Below are positions 16,816 through 29,519 of a stretch of 64,000 nucleotides of DNA, piece after piece; the first letter of the stretch is position 1, and every line of letters begins with the position of its first letter. Origin of the DNA: Bifidobacterium saguinibicoloris. Its GTDB lineage: Bacteria; Actinomycetota; Actinomycetes; Actinomycetales; Bifidobacteriaceae. Made by a program: the position numbers and the translations under genes. Under the pieces are notes generated by a model. The model was not told the origin of the DNA, made no database searches, and saw only the letters and a list, made by a program, of their open reading frames with translations. Location: contig NZ_JAHBBF010000006.1 in the NCBI RefSeq assembly GCF_019331725.1, positions 62,001 to 126,000 of the forward strand, given 5' to 3'.

Positions 16816-18081
16816 TCAGCGCAGGAAGTCGGGGATGTCGAGATCGCCGGCGTCATCCGCGCCCGGAGCAGGCTGATACGGCTCGTACGGCTGCGCGGGG
16901 GCACCGGTGGACGGGGCGAACGTGAACGGCGAAGGCTGCTGGGCCGGCTGGGCGGCGGGAGCCGTCTGCTCGGGTGCGGCGGGTGCGGCCGGCGACGGCG
17001 TCGCCGGTGCGGCCGGTGCCGCGGGCGTGGCGGGAGCCGGCGCGCTCTGCGCGGTCGTGCGCGGCTGCGCAGAGGACTGATGCTGCGGAATCGCCGAGGC
17101 GGCGGCGTTCATCGCGGCCTGCTTGGCGGTGTCGAAGCCCGCGGCGATGACGGTGACGCGCACTTCGTCGCCGTACGCGTCGTCCAGAGCGAGGCCCCAG
17201 ATGATCTGGGCTTCGGGGTGGATGGCCTTGCGCACGAGCTCGACGGCGGCGGACGCCTCCTGCAGGCCGATGTCGGTGGGACCGGCCACGTTGATGAGCG
17301 CGCCGTGGGCGCCTTCGATGCTCTCCTCGAGAAGCGGCGAGCTGATGGCCAGCTCGGCCGCCTGGGTGGCGCGGTCCTCGCCGCGCGCCGAACCGATGCC
17401 GAACAACGCGGTTCCGGCATTGCGCAGGATGGCGGTGACATCGGAGAAGTCCACGTGGATGTACGAGTTGGAGGTGATGAGGTCGGTGATGCCCTGCACG
17501 CCGGACAGCAGCGCCGAATCGGCCGTCTTGAACGCGTCCATGATGGTGATGGAGCGGTCGGACAGTTCCAGGAGCCTATCGTTCGGAATGACGATGAGGG
17601 CGTCGACCTCCTGACGGAGATTGTCGATGCCAAGCTCCGCGGAGGCGGAACGCTGGGGCCCTTCGAAGCTGAACGGACGGGTGACCACGGCGATGGTGAG
17701 CGCGCCCTGCTGATGCGCTGCCCTCGCCACAATGGGGCTGGCGCCCGTTCCCGTGCCGCCGCCCTCGCCGCAGGTGACGAACACCATATCGGCGCCCTTG
17801 ACGGCCTCCTCGATGTCGGACTGGTGGTCCTGCGCGGCCTTCGCGCCCTTCTCGGGATCGGCTCCTGCGCCGAGACCGCGGCTGGACTGGTCGGACAGGG
17901 AGATCTTCACGTCGGCGTCGGACCGCAACAGGTCCTTCGCATCGGTGTTCACTGCTACGAATTCAACGTTCGCCAGACCCTCGGCGATCATGCGGTTGAC
18001 GGCGTTGCCGCCGGCGCCACCTACGCCGACGACCTTGATGTTGGTCTTGTCGTTGAACTCAGTCTGGGCGGTCTCGCTCAC
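16816..18081 (-). CDS. ftsZ: Cell division protein FtsZ
   Basis: Tubulin-like GTPase that forms the division ring. The 421-residue protein begins its GTPase core with IKVVGVGGAGGNAVNRM and contains the tubulin signature GEGGGTGTGASP and the T7-loop region with NVDFSDV-like sequence (VDFSDVTAILRNAGTA). An alanine/proline/glutamine-rich linker covers residues 318-405. The C-terminal peptide DAGDLDIPDFLR is the site that binds SepF and other partners. First gene of this part of the division cluster; the 131-base upstream gap should hold its promoter, but no convincing -10/-35 pair was found. Confidence 0.97.
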   Translation of the reverse strand: MSETAQTEFNDKTNIKVVGVGGAGGNAVNRMIAEGLANVEFVAVNTDAKDLLRSDADVKISLSDQSSRGLGAGADPEKGAKAAQDHQSDIEEAVKGADMVFVTCGEGGGTGTGASPIVARAAHQQGALTIAVVTRPFSFEGPQRSASAELGIDNLRQEVDALIVIPNDRLLELSDRSITIMDAFKTADSALLSGVQGITDLITSNSYIHVDFSDVTAILRNAGTALFGIGSARGEDRATQAAELAISSPLLEESIEGAHGALINVAGPTDIGLQEASAAVELVRKAIHPEAQIIWGLALDDAYGDEVRVTVIAAGFDTAKQAAMNAAASAIPQHQSSAQPRTTAQSAPAPATPAAPAAPATPSPAAPAAPEQTAPAAQPAQQPSPFTFAPSTGAPAQPYEPYQPAPGADDAGDLDIPDFLR

Positions 18082-18212
18082 GTTGTGCTCCTGTCACTAC
18101 ACGGTTACACCCTAGAGTAGCGCAGGGCCTTACCGTTTGGTGTGATATTTTCGCGCGTGTAACGCATTTTTGGGACGCGCGCGCCGGCCGCATCCGGACC
18201 GGCGCGCAGGAA

Positions 18213-19463
18213 TCAGTACGAGGCGTCCATGGGGTCGTCCCCGAACAGGGTCTCCCGTTCCTCATGACTGGTGACGCGGGAGTCCAGCCAGCCATACGGC
18301 AGATGCACCTTCTTGGCGAACCTCACGCGCCCACGGGGCTTGTCGACCACCCGTTCCGGGAAACGTATGTCCGGATCGAGTCTGCCGATCTCGCGGTCCA
18401 CGTCCTCGAGGCTCTCGCACTCCATGAACGCCTTGCGCGTGGAGCCGCCGACGGGGAACCCCTTCAGATACCAGGCGATGTGCTTCCTCAGATCATGCAC
18501 GGCCATGCGCTCGTCGCCGTCGTAGAACTCGACGAGCAGGCGCGCATGGCGCGAGATCACGCGGCAGACCTCGCCCAACGTGGGGTTGAACCGCTCGCCG
18601 GACCCCTCGAACGCGTGCTTGATGTCGGCGAACAGCCACGGACGCCCCTGGCAGCCGCGGCCGATGGCCACGCCGTCGCATCCGGTCTCGCGGATCATGG
18701 CGAGCGCATCGTCCGCGCCCCAGATGTCGCCGTTGCCGAACACCGGGATGTCCACATGGCTCTTGAGCTCGGCGATACGGCTCCAATCGGAATGGCCACC
18801 ATAGTATTCGGCGGTGGTGCGGGCGTGCAGCGTCACGGCCGCGCACCCCTCCTCCTGGGCGATGTGTCCGGCCTCGAGGAATGTCTCATGCTCGTGGTCG
18901 ATGCCGACACGGATCTTCGCGGTGACGGGGATGCCGGCCTCGCCGCACACCTTGACGACGCGTCGGATCACATCCGTGTAGATGTCGGTCTTCCAGGGCA
19001 GCGCGGAACCGCCGCCGCGGCGCGTGACCTTCGGCACGGGGCACCCGAAGTTCAGGTCCACGTGGTCGGCCATGTCCTCGTCGACGACGATGCGGGCGGC
19101 CTGCTCGACGATCGCGGGGTTCACACCGTACAGCTGCAGCGAACGCACCCGTTCAGAGGGCGCGAAGCGGCATAGGCGCAGCGCTTTGGGGTTGCGGGCC
19201 ACGAGCGCGCGGGCGGTGATCATCTCGGCGACGTAGAGCCCGTCCGGGCCATATTCCTCGCAGAGCACGCGGAACGGCCAGTTGGTGACGCCCGCCATCG
19301 GCGAGAGCACCACCGGGGTCGGCACCTCAATCGGGCCGAGTCCGACGGGTTTGACGGCCGCGGCCACGGTGGGGGCGTCGACGGCACGACGCGGCGAGCG
19401 CGGGTCCTGCCCCGTGAGGCAGTCACCGCGCTCGTCGATGGTGATTTCGTTGTCGGAAGTCAC
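18213..19463 (-). CDS. dusB: tRNA-dihydrouridine synthase (DusB-like)
   Basis: FMN enzyme that reduces uridine to dihydrouridine in tRNA. The 416-residue protein is longer than usual for DusB (about 320-380). Motifs: VVLSPMAGVTNWPFR at the barrel start, the active-site NFGCPVPKVTRRGGGSAL with the catalytic cysteine, KIRVGID, LHARTTAEYYGGHSDW, and VFGNGDIWG plus GVAIGRGCQG for FMN phosphate. The first ~45 residues look like a non-conserved extension. It lies 43 bases downstream of glyS in the same orientation and is probably co-transcribed with it. Confidence 0.93.
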   Translation of the reverse strand: MTSDNEITIDERGDCLTGQDPRSPRRAVDAPTVAAAVKPVGLGPIEVPTPVVLSPMAGVTNWPFRVLCEEYGPDGLYVAEMITARALVARNPKALRLCRFAPSERVRSLQLYGVNPAIVEQAARIVVDEDMADHVDLNFGCPVPKVTRRGGGSALPWKTDIYTDVIRRVVKVCGEAGIPVTAKIRVGIDHEHETFLEAGHIAQEEGCAAVTLHARTTAEYYGGHSDWSRIAELKSHVDIPVFGNGDIWGADDALAMIRETGCDGVAIGRGCQGRPWLFADIKHAFEGSGERFNPTLGEVCRVISRHARLLVEFYDGDERMAVHDLRKHIAWYLKGFPVGGSTRKAFMECESLEDVDREIGRLDPDIRFPERVVDKPRGRVRFAKKVHLPYGWLDSRVTSHEERETLFGDDPMDASY

Positions 19464-19506
19464 TGGGATACGGGTCCTTTATGGGTCCTTCGATGGGGGT
19501 CGGGAA

Positions 19507-20982
19507 TCAGTACAGACCGCCGGCCTCGTTGATCCTCACGGATTCCGGCCACGCCTCGCCGCCCATGGCGACTGGCTTCATGGGCACGCGCGTGCGGTGC
19601 TCGCCGATGCGGGAGTCCACGTATTCGGCGACCTTGTCCAGGGAGACGCGCTCCTGGTTCATCGTGTCGCGGTCGCGGATGGTGACGGCGTGGTCGTCGA
19701 GGGTGTCGAAGTCGACGGTGATGCACAGCGGGGTGCCGATCTCGTCCTCACGGCGGTAGCGGCGGCCGATGGCGCCGGATTCGTCGTAGTCGATCATCCA
19801 CTCGTGCTGACGCAGGTCGGCGGCGAGGTCCTGGGCCACGGACTGCAGCTCCGGCTTCTTGGAGAGCGGCAGCACGGCGGCCTTGACCGGGGCGAGACGC
19901 GGGTCGAGGCGCAGCACGGTGCGCTTGTCGACGCCGCCCTTGGTGTTCGGGGCCTCGTCAACGTCGTAGGCGTCGACGAGGAAGCACATGAGGGATCGGG
20001 TCAGGCCGGCGGCCGGTTCGATGACGTACGGCACGTAGCGTTCGCCGGTGGCCTGGTTGAAGTAGCTCAGATCCTCGCCGGAGTGCTTGGCATGCGCGGA
20101 CAGGTCGAAGTCGGTGCGGTTGGCGACGCCCTCGAGCTCGCCCCAGTCGGAGCCCTGGAAGCCGAACTTGTATTCGATGTCGACGGTGCGCTTCGAGTAG
20201 TGGGCGAGCTTCTCCTTCGGATGCTCGTAGTGGCGCAGGTTCTCCGGCTTGACGCCGAGGTCCAGATACCACTGGGTGCGGGCGTCGATCCAGTACTGGT
20301 GCCATTCCTCGTCGGTGCCGGGCTCGACGAAGAACTCCATCTCCATCTGCTCGAACTCGCGGGTGCGGAAGATGAAGTTGCCGGGGGTGATCTCGTTGCG
20401 GAAGGACTTGCCCATGTTGGCGATGCCGAACGGCGGCTTGGAGCGCGAGGAGGTCATCACGTTCTTGAAGTCCACGAAGATGCCCTGCGCGGTCTCCGGA
20501 CGCAGGTAGTGCAGGCTGTTCTCGTCCTCGACCGGGCCGAGGTGCGTGCGCAGCATCATGTTGAAGTCGCGCGGCTCGGTCCACTTGCCGCGGGTGCCGC
20601 AGTCGGGGCACACGATGTCGGCCATGCCGTTCTCCGGCAGCTTGTCGCCGTGCTTCTCGGCGTAGCTCTCCTGGAGCTTGTCGGCGCGGTTGCGCTTGTG
20701 GCAGTTGAGGCATTCGACCAGCGGGTCGTTGAACACGGCGACGTGGCCGGAGGCGACCCACACGGGGGTCGGCAGGATGATGGACGTGTCGACGCCGACG
20801 ACGTCGGGACGGGTGACGACCATCGAACGCCACCATTCGCGCTTGATATTGTCCTTCAGCGCGACGCCGAGCGGGCCGTAATCCCAGGCGGAACGGGTTC
20901 CGCCGTAGATCTCGCCGGCGGGGAACACGAAACCGCGACGCTTCGCGAGGGATACGACTTCATCAAGTTTGGACTGAGCCAC
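19507..20982 (-). CDS. glyS: Glycyl-tRNA synthetase, dimeric class II type
   Basis: Charges tRNA-Gly with glycine. The single-chain alpha2-type enzyme of 491 residues has the N-terminal [12 protein letters not shown] and WDYGPLGV motifs, class II motif 2 ([20 protein letters not shown]), and motif 3 near [14 protein letters not shown] zinc-finger insertion is visible as [12 protein letters not shown] and [10 protein letters not shown]. The C-terminus carries the anticodon-binding domain ([10 protein letters not shown]). This type also uses the symbol glyQS in some genomes. No T-box leader is seen upstream. It heads a likely two-gene unit with dusB and diverges from the TPP-riboswitch-controlled thiM. 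Confidence 0.96.
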   Translation of the reverse strand: MAQSKLDEVVSLAKRRGFVFPAGEIYGGTRSAWDYGPLGVALKDNIKREWWRSMVVTRPDVVGVDTSIILPTPVWVASGHVAVFNDPLVECLNCHKRNRADKLQESYAEKHGDKLPENGMADIVCPDCGTRGKWTEPRDFNMMLRTHLGPVEDENSLHYLRPETAQGIFVDFKNVMTSSRSKPPFGIANMGKSFRNEITPGNFIFRTREFEQMEMEFFVEPGTDEEWHQYWIDARTQWYLDLGVKPENLRHYEHPKEKLAHYSKRTVDIEYKFGFQGSDWGELEGVANRTDFDLSAHAKHSGEDLSYFNQATGERYVPYVIEPAAGLTRSLMCFLVDAYDVDEAPNTKGGVDKRTVLRLDPRLAPVKAAVLPLSKKPELQSVAQDLAADLRQHEWMIDYDESGAIGRRYRREDEIGTPLCITVDFDTLDDHAVTIRDRDTMNQERVSLDKVAEYVDSRIGEHRTRVPMKPVAMGGEAWPESVRINEAGGLY

Positions 20983-21169
20983 AATGCACCTTCTGGTTTG
21001 AACGGTTTGGGGTCTTACAACCGCTTCAGCCTACCTGCATACGCCGACCGGCCGCCGACCGGCCCCGCTACCACGCCTCGCCGGGACCCGCCAGAGGCGA
21101 CGCCCACGGATGTGCGATTCCGTCACATCTTGTCCATATCGCCCCCTAGCGTCTGAAACGATAACGAAA

Positions 21170-21258
21170 TGCAGGGGAACCCGCGGCACTCCGGCGGGTT
21201 GAGATGGGCGCACGGCCCGACCCTTTGAACCTGTTGGTTAAGACCAGCGTAGGGAGCA
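21170..21258 (+). promoter_or_regulatory. TPP riboswitch (THI element)
   Basis: The conserved thi-box is readable: GGGG near 21173, then the TGAGA core at 21210-21214, then ACCCTTTGAACCTG at 21220-21233, followed by GTTAAGACCAGCGTAGGGA. These are the pyrimidine-sensing and diphosphate-sensing parts of the TPP aptamer. The aptamer ends about eight bases before the thiM ATG, so ligand binding would most likely hide the ribosome-binding site (translational control). It is expected to shut down thiM, and probably the downstream thiE/thiC gene, when TPP is plentiful. Confidence 0.95.
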
Positions 21259-21265
21259 GTGACAG

Positions 21266-25028
<3,763 letters not shown>

Positions 25029-25050
25029 TCCGGCCTCCTCGACCGGTCCG

Positions 25051-25094
25051 ATGATGAAGCCCTCTCCTCGTTCCCGGGGAGAGGGCTTCATCAT
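25051..25094. terminator. Bidirectional terminator between thiE/thiC and the AAA ATPase
   Basis: Perfect 17-bp stem (ATGATGAAGCCCTCTCC and its complement at 25078-25094) with a 10-base loop. It sits between convergent genes and can serve both. The surroundings lack a long T-run. Confidence 0.75.
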
Positions 25095-25113
25095 CGGGTG
25101 CGATTCCCTGCGG

Positions 25114-26319
25114 CTATCCCCGATGCGCGCGCAGCTCCGGGCGGCATTCGACGCGTTCGAACGCGGTCGTGAGGTCGGCGGCGCGGATCGCGGCGCGACG
25201 GTCCTTGGCGGCGACGAGCGCAGCCTCCGTCCAGATGGCGCATACCTCGGCGCCGCTCCACCCTTCGGTGCGCCGTGCGATGTCCGCGAGGGGCAACTCC
25301 CCCTCGGTCGAAAGCGCACGTTCCTGCACTTCGAGGATTGCAAGTCGATCGTGTTCGCTCGGCATCGGGAACGGAATCTGCCAGTCGAATCGGCCCGGGC
25401 GCAGCAGCGCCGGGTCCACATCCTCGATGCGGTTCGTGGCGGCGACGACCACCACGTTGCCTTTGGACGCGAAACCGTCCATGAGCGTCAACAACTGCGC
25501 GACGAGACGCTTGCCGACGCCGTTCGTGTCGGTGTCGCGCGAGGAGGCGATCGAATCGATCTCGTCGAAGAAGATGATGGCGCGCTGGTCGGCCTGCGCG
25601 GCGGCGAAGATCATGCGCAGCGTCTCCTCGCTGTCGCCCACGTATTTGCTCACGATGGTCGGACCGGAGACGAGGTAGAACTGCGCGTCGGCCACATTGG
25701 CGATGATGCGCGCCAGATGCGTCTTGCCGGTGCCGGATGCTCCGGTGAAGATCACGCCCTTGATCGGTTTCGCGCCGATGGCGCGCATCTGCACGCTGTT
25801 GCCGAGCTGCGTCTCGATGAGCTCCTTGGCACGCGTGACGACCTGCTCGTAGCCGCCGAACGACGAGAACGTGAGGTCAGGGTCGGCGCTCGGCGTGATC
25901 CGGTACTGTTTGATGTCGTCGTCGTGGTCGGATTCGCCGGGTCGGATGGCCGTCGGCCACAGTACGCGTTCGATGCCGAACAGGTCGGTGAACTCGACCG
26001 TGTTGCCGGGGGCGATGTCCACTGGATAGTCGCCTTCGAGGAGCTCCAACCCATCCGAGGTCTCCAGCACGACCGCGTCCTCCAGAGCGCGGCGCACGAC
26101 GCCGACGCGGGGTTTCACCGGCCAGACGGAGGCGGGCACCTTCGTGTAGAAACCGTCGCCGACGAGCAGCACGTCGCCCACGTCGAACACCTCCTGACGC
26201 GGGAACGTGAGTTGCGTGCTCCGCCCGTTCGGCATCGTCGCGTAATAGGCGACGCGCCCCTCGTCGAATCCGGTGATGCGCGCCAGCACGCCGTCGCGGC
26301 GCAACACGTCGTCGGTCAT
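25114..26319 (-). CDS. AAA+ family ATPase, single AAA domain
   Basis: A 401-residue ATPase. The N-terminal ~150 residues form a beta-rich region with no recognised motif. The AAA domain (about 165-385) has Walker A GASGTGKTHLA, Walker B AIIFFDEID, sensor 1 VVVAATNR, and the LRPGRFD arginine-finger block typical of the Cdc48/proteasomal/FtsH clade. There is no protease motif, no transmembrane segment and no long N-terminal coiled coil, so it is neither FtsH nor a typical Mpa/ARC ATPase. Start at ATG 26319 with GAGAGGGG upstream. It stands alone in minus orientation within the thiamine cluster. Substrate unknown. Confidence 0.8.
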   Translation of the reverse strand: MTDDVLRRDGVLARITGFDEGRVAYYATMPNGRSTQLTFPRQEVFDVGDVLLVGDGFYTKVPASVWPVKPRVGVVRRALEDAVVLETSDGLELLEGDYPVDIAPGNTVEFTDLFGIERVLWPTAIRPGESDHDDDIKQYRITPSADPDLTFSSFGGYEQVVTRAKELIETQLGNSVQMRAIGAKPIKGVIFTGASGTGKTHLARIIANVADAQFYLVSGPTIVSKYVGDSEETLRMIFAAAQADQRAIIFFDEIDSIASSRDTDTNGVGKRLVAQLLTLMDGFASKGNVVVVAATNRIEDVDPALLRPGRFDWQIPFPMPSEHDRLAILEVQERALSTEGELPLADIARRTEGWSGAEVCAIWTEAALVAAKDRRAAIRAADLTTAFERVECRPELRAHRG

Positions 26320-26420
26320 GATACCCCTCTCTCGTAGGCTCACACCATCACACCACAAGGACGTCGGATATTCAAGGAAAACTGGTGAAAAACCGGCGCT
26401 TCGCGACTAAGCTGTGTCAT

Positions 26421-27230
26421 ATGTCAACTCAAGCAACCACGACCCTTCCCCCCGTACTCGCCATCTCCGGTTCGGACTCCTCCGGCGGCGCCGGCATGCA
26501 GGCCGACCTCAAGACCATGCTCGCCAACGGCGTGTTCGGCATGAGCGCCATCACTGCGCTCACCGCGCAGAACACCACCGGCGTGCGCTCCATCCAGGAC
26601 ACCGAGCCGAACATCCTCGCCGATCAGATCGACGCCGTGTTCGAGGACATCCCGCCGGTCGCCGTCAAAATCGGCATGGTCTCCGCCACCGACATCATCG
26701 ATGTGATCGCCGACCGGCTCACGTTCCATCACGCGACGAACGTGGTGCTCGACCCTGTCATGGTCGCGACCTCCGGAGCGAAACTCATCAGCGACGACGC
26801 GATCGCCGCACTCACGTCGAAGCTGTTCCCGCTGGCTACGGTCATCACTCCGAACATCCCCGAGGCGCAGGAGCTCACCGGCATGGCGATCGTCGACGCC
26901 GATTCGATGGAGGCGGCGGCGCGCGCCCTCGTCACGCGCTACGGCTGCGCGGCGCTCGTCAAGGGCGGTCATCACACGAACGACGCGAACGACGTGCTCG
27001 CCGAAGCCGACGGCACGGTCACGTGGTTCGAGGGCGACCGCGTGGACAACCCGAACACGCACGGCACCGGCTGCACGCTGAGCTCCGCGATCGCGTCGAA
27101 TCTCGCGAAGGGCGAGACGCTGCCCGAGGCGATCCGGCATGCGAAGGAGTATCTGACCGGCGCGTTGAACGCGATGCTCGACCTGGGCCACGGTTCCGGC
27201 CCGATGGACCACGCGTGGCAGTGGCGGTGA
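26421..27230 (+). CDS. thiD: Hydroxymethylpyrimidine / phosphomethylpyrimidine kinase
   Basis: Phosphorylates HMP and HMP-P to HMP-PP, the ThiE substrate. The product (about 269 residues) has [20 protein letters not shown], the family-defining N-terminal motif, [40 protein letters not shown], and the [14 protein letters not shown] anion hole. Two starts compete. ATG 26421 has no Shine-Dalgarno site but a TAAGCT hexamer ends seven bases upstream, which fits a leaderless mRNA. GTG 26385 adds 12 basic residues and has AAGGA at good spacing. The ATG is preferred because the family motif starts close to it. Probably co-transcribed with the next gene. Confidence 0.93.
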   Translation: MSTQATTTLPPVLAISGSDSSGGAGMQADLKTMLANGVFGMSAITALTAQNTTGVRSIQDTEPNILADQIDAVFEDIPPVAVKIGMVSATDIIDVIADRLTFHHATNVVLDPVMVATSGAKLISDDAIAALTSKLFPLATVITPNIPEAQELTGMAIVDADSMEAAARALVTRYGCAALVKGGHHTNDANDVLAEADGTVTWFEGDRVDNPNTHGTGCTLSSAIASNLAKGETLPEAIRHAKEYLTGALNAMLDLGHGSGPMDHAWQWR

Positions 27231-27247
27231 GAGAAGGAGGAATGACG

Positions 27248-27712
27248 ATGACGCAGAACGATGACGCCACCGGGCGCACCGCTTCGGACGCGCGTGACGC
27301 GGCGCTCGCCACGGCGACCGACCGTTTCGCCGTGAGGCAGGAGGTCCCCATCGACCCGAAGACCGGCAAATCGTATCTCAACACGGTGGCCGCAATCCAG
27401 GTGTCGGTGACGGGCGCGGGCGCCGAGGTCTCCCCCTACGTCACGCAGGCCATCGAGGTGATCCGAGACTCCGGCCTCCCGCAGGAGACCAACGCCCTGT
27501 TCACGGACGTGGAGGGCAACCTCGACGACGTGCTGCACGTGGCCGGTGAGGCCGCGAAGAAACTCGCTGAACAGGGCTATCGCACGAGCCTCGTGCTCCA
27601 CATGGACATCCGCCCCGGCTTCACCGGCCAACTTACGGAGAAGCCGAAGCTCGCCGACGCGATCATCGCCGAACGTCGGTCCGCGGCCGTCAAGGAGCAG
27701 CCGGAGCACTGA
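27248..27712 (+). CDS. MTH1187/YkoF-type thiamine-binding protein (DUF77-like)
   Basis: A 154-residue protein whose last ~105 residues resemble the MTH1187/YqgV (DUF77) thiamine-binding fold: LNTVAAIQVSVTGAGAEVS, then VIRDSGLP near a conserved pocket, and RTSLVLHMDIRPGF on the final strands. The first ~45 residues are polar and variable. ATG 27248 is chosen over the ATG at 27242 because GAAGGAGG ends seven bases before it but only one base before the other. It follows thiD by 17 bases, so a role in holding thiamine or HMP is likely; the ligand is inferred from family and context. A terminator follows. Confidence 0.75.
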   Translation: MTQNDDATGRTASDARDAALATATDRFAVRQEVPIDPKTGKSYLNTVAAIQVSVTGAGAEVSPYVTQAIEVIRDSGLPQETNALFTDVEGNLDDVLHVAGEAAKKLAEQGYRTSLVLHMDIRPGFTGQLTEKPKLADAIIAERRSAAVKEQPEH

Positions 27713-27761
27713 TCTCCGCCATTCCGTTCATCTGATCCATCTGATCCGCCCGGTCCGCATC

Positions 27762-27806
27762 GAGGGGCCTGTCGCCGGTCACATAGTGACCGGCGACAGG
27801 CCCCTC
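27762..27806 (+). terminator. Terminator after the thiD operon
   Basis: A long near-perfect stem (GAGGGGCCTGTCGCCGGTCA with its complement ending at 27806) and a short ATAG-type loop, 50 bases after the thiamine-binding gene. It is followed by TCGTCATCCTCCT. Confidence 0.75.
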
Positions 27807-27979
27807 GTCGTCATCCTCCTAATCTATGGTGCAGGAAAATCGCAGGCGGGTCACACAATGACCGTCGCGATCCTGGATTCAGGCTCCGCACGCTATGGCC
27901 TGTCCGTGTCCCGCACAACGGGAGCGACGGCAGGCAGGACGTGCGGGCCAAGGGTTCGCAGTATAAGAGGTAATTCATC

Positions 27980-29386
27980 ATGACCGCTGCCGAAGGGCAG
28001 AGCATCACCGCCACGGCGGGGCACAGCGGCGCACGGGGCGCCACGGATCATTCGAAGGCAGATTCGAAAACACGACATTCGGAACAGGTGCAGGACATCA
28101 TCTCACGCGTGGACAGGGCCAACGAGACCCCCATGTTCCACCGCATCGTGGCGCTGGTCGCCGCGGGCATGCTCATGGACAGCATCGACGTGTACATCGG
28201 AAGCGCGGTCGCCAGCAGCGCGCTGGCCACCCACTGGTCCACCGTGCAGCAGAATTCCACGTTCATGTCGGCCGGTTTCCTCGGGCTGCTCATCGGCTCG
28301 TTGCTGGCCGGTTTCGTCGGCGACCTCAAGGGGCGCCGAGTGGCTTATCAGATCAACCTGCTGCTGTTCGGCGGCTTCACGTTCCTGGGTGCGTTCGCGC
28401 CATCCATGCCGGTCCTCGCCCTGTGCCGTCTGGGCGCGGGGCTCGGTCTGGGCGCGGAGATCGTCACCGGGTTCGCCATGGTCAACGAGTTCGCGCCGAT
28501 GAACCGCCGCGGTCATTGGTGCGCGATCGTGTCCCTGGTGGCGAATTGCGGCGTGCCGATCGCCATGTTGCTATGCGCGTGGATCATCCCCCGGTGGTCG
28601 TGGCGCCCGTTGTTCGTGGGCATCGGCCTGATCGCCGCCGTGATCTGGTGGCTGCGTCGCGACATCCCCGAATCGCCGCGTTGGCTCGCCGTGCATGACC
28701 GTTATGAGGAGGCGGACGCCATTGTCCGCCGCATGGAGGCCAACGGCTCCCGTCCGGTGGATGCGGCGGCGACGTCCGCCGATGCGGCCGCTCAGACCCG
28801 CAATGCGGGCGGCCGCTCGCTGGGTGTATGCCTGCTGGTCGCCATCGTCGCCGTGGGCGCCACCAACGTGTGCTCGTACGCGTTCACCTCCTGGGTGCCG
28901 ACGATTCTCGTCAAGCGCGGCATCAACCTGTCCAGCTCCCTGATCACGTCCACGCTGATGATGTTGGGCGCGCCGGTCGGCTGCCTCATCGGTTCGCTGC
29001 TCATCGACCGTATCGGCCGCAAGCGCACCATCGTGCCCGCGTTCCTGTTCACCGGCGTGTTCGGCATGCTGTACGCGTTCCAGACCTCCACCGTCGGCGC
29101 CATCGTGGTCGGGTTCCTGCTCATGATGTGCCTGTACACGCTGATGGCGTCCGTGGTGGCGGTGTATGCACCTGAATTGTTCGCCACGAAGGTGCGTTTC
29201 CGTTGCGTCGGTCTGGCCAACGCCATCGCGAAGCTGCTCAACGTGCTCATGCCGATGGTGGTCGGTTGGATGCTCACCGCGCTCGGCGCCACGTCCATCT
29301 TCGTGGCGATCAGCGCCATCGCCATCGCGTCGATGCTGGTGGTGGGCTTCTTCGGCGCGGAGACGTCGCAGCGTTCGGTCGGCTGA
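27980..29386 (+). CDS. MFS transporter (sugar/aromatic-acid:H+ symporter type)
   Basis: A 468-residue, 12-helix major facilitator. About 50 polar cytoplasmic residues precede helix 1. MFS signatures are GDLKGRRVAY after helix 2, RLGAGLGLGAEIV in helix 4, PESPRWLAV after helix 6 and LLIDRIGRKRT after helix 8; the PESPRWL and RIGRKR pairs are shared by sugar porters and aromatic-acid symporters. Substrate cannot be told from sequence. The ATG at 27980 has AGAGG upstream. It stands alone between two terminators, with a 173-base upstream gap in which no clear promoter was found. Confidence 0.9.
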   Translation: MTAAEGQSITATAGHSGARGATDHSKADSKTRHSEQVQDIISRVDRANETPMFHRIVALVAAGMLMDSIDVYIGSAVASSALATHWSTVQQNSTFMSAGFLGLLIGSLLAGFVGDLKGRRVAYQINLLLFGGFTFLGAFAPSMPVLALCRLGAGLGLGAEIVTGFAMVNEFAPMNRRGHWCAIVSLVANCGVPIAMLLCAWIIPRWSWRPLFVGIGLIAAVIWWLRRDIPESPRWLAVHDRYEEADAIVRRMEANGSRPVDAAATSADAAAQTRNAGGRSLGVCLLVAIVAVGATNVCSYAFTSWVPTILVKRGINLSSSLITSTLMMLGAPVGCLIGSLLIDRIGRKRTIVPAFLFTGVFGMLYAFQTSTVGAIVVGFLLMMCLYTLMASVVAVYAPELFATKVRFRCVGLANAIAKLLNVLMPMVVGWMLTALGATSIFVAISAIAIASMLVVGFFGAETSQRSVG

Positions 29387-29417
29387 TTCGCGATTCGTCC
29401 GCGATTCCGCCCGGATA

Positions 29418-29462
29418 TGACGGAGGGCCGGTCCCGTGGTACGGGATCGGCCCTCCGTCGTC
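29418..29462. terminator. Convergent terminator (MFS gene / pyrF'-gmk)
   Basis: Long imperfect stem (TGACGGAGGGCCGGTCCCGT against ACGGGATCGGCCCTCCGTCGTCA, one mismatch) with a GGT loop, between convergent genes. Confidence 0.7.
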
Positions 29463-29519
29463 ATGATGGGATGTGGCCACCCGCGAACCGTCGCACGGCG
29501 TTCGCGGAAGCCGCGTCCG

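Noticed and set aside
19507-21170. T-box leader before glyS
   Set aside because: No T-box consensus or specifier hairpin on the minus strand; the riboswitch in this gap faces thiM on plus.
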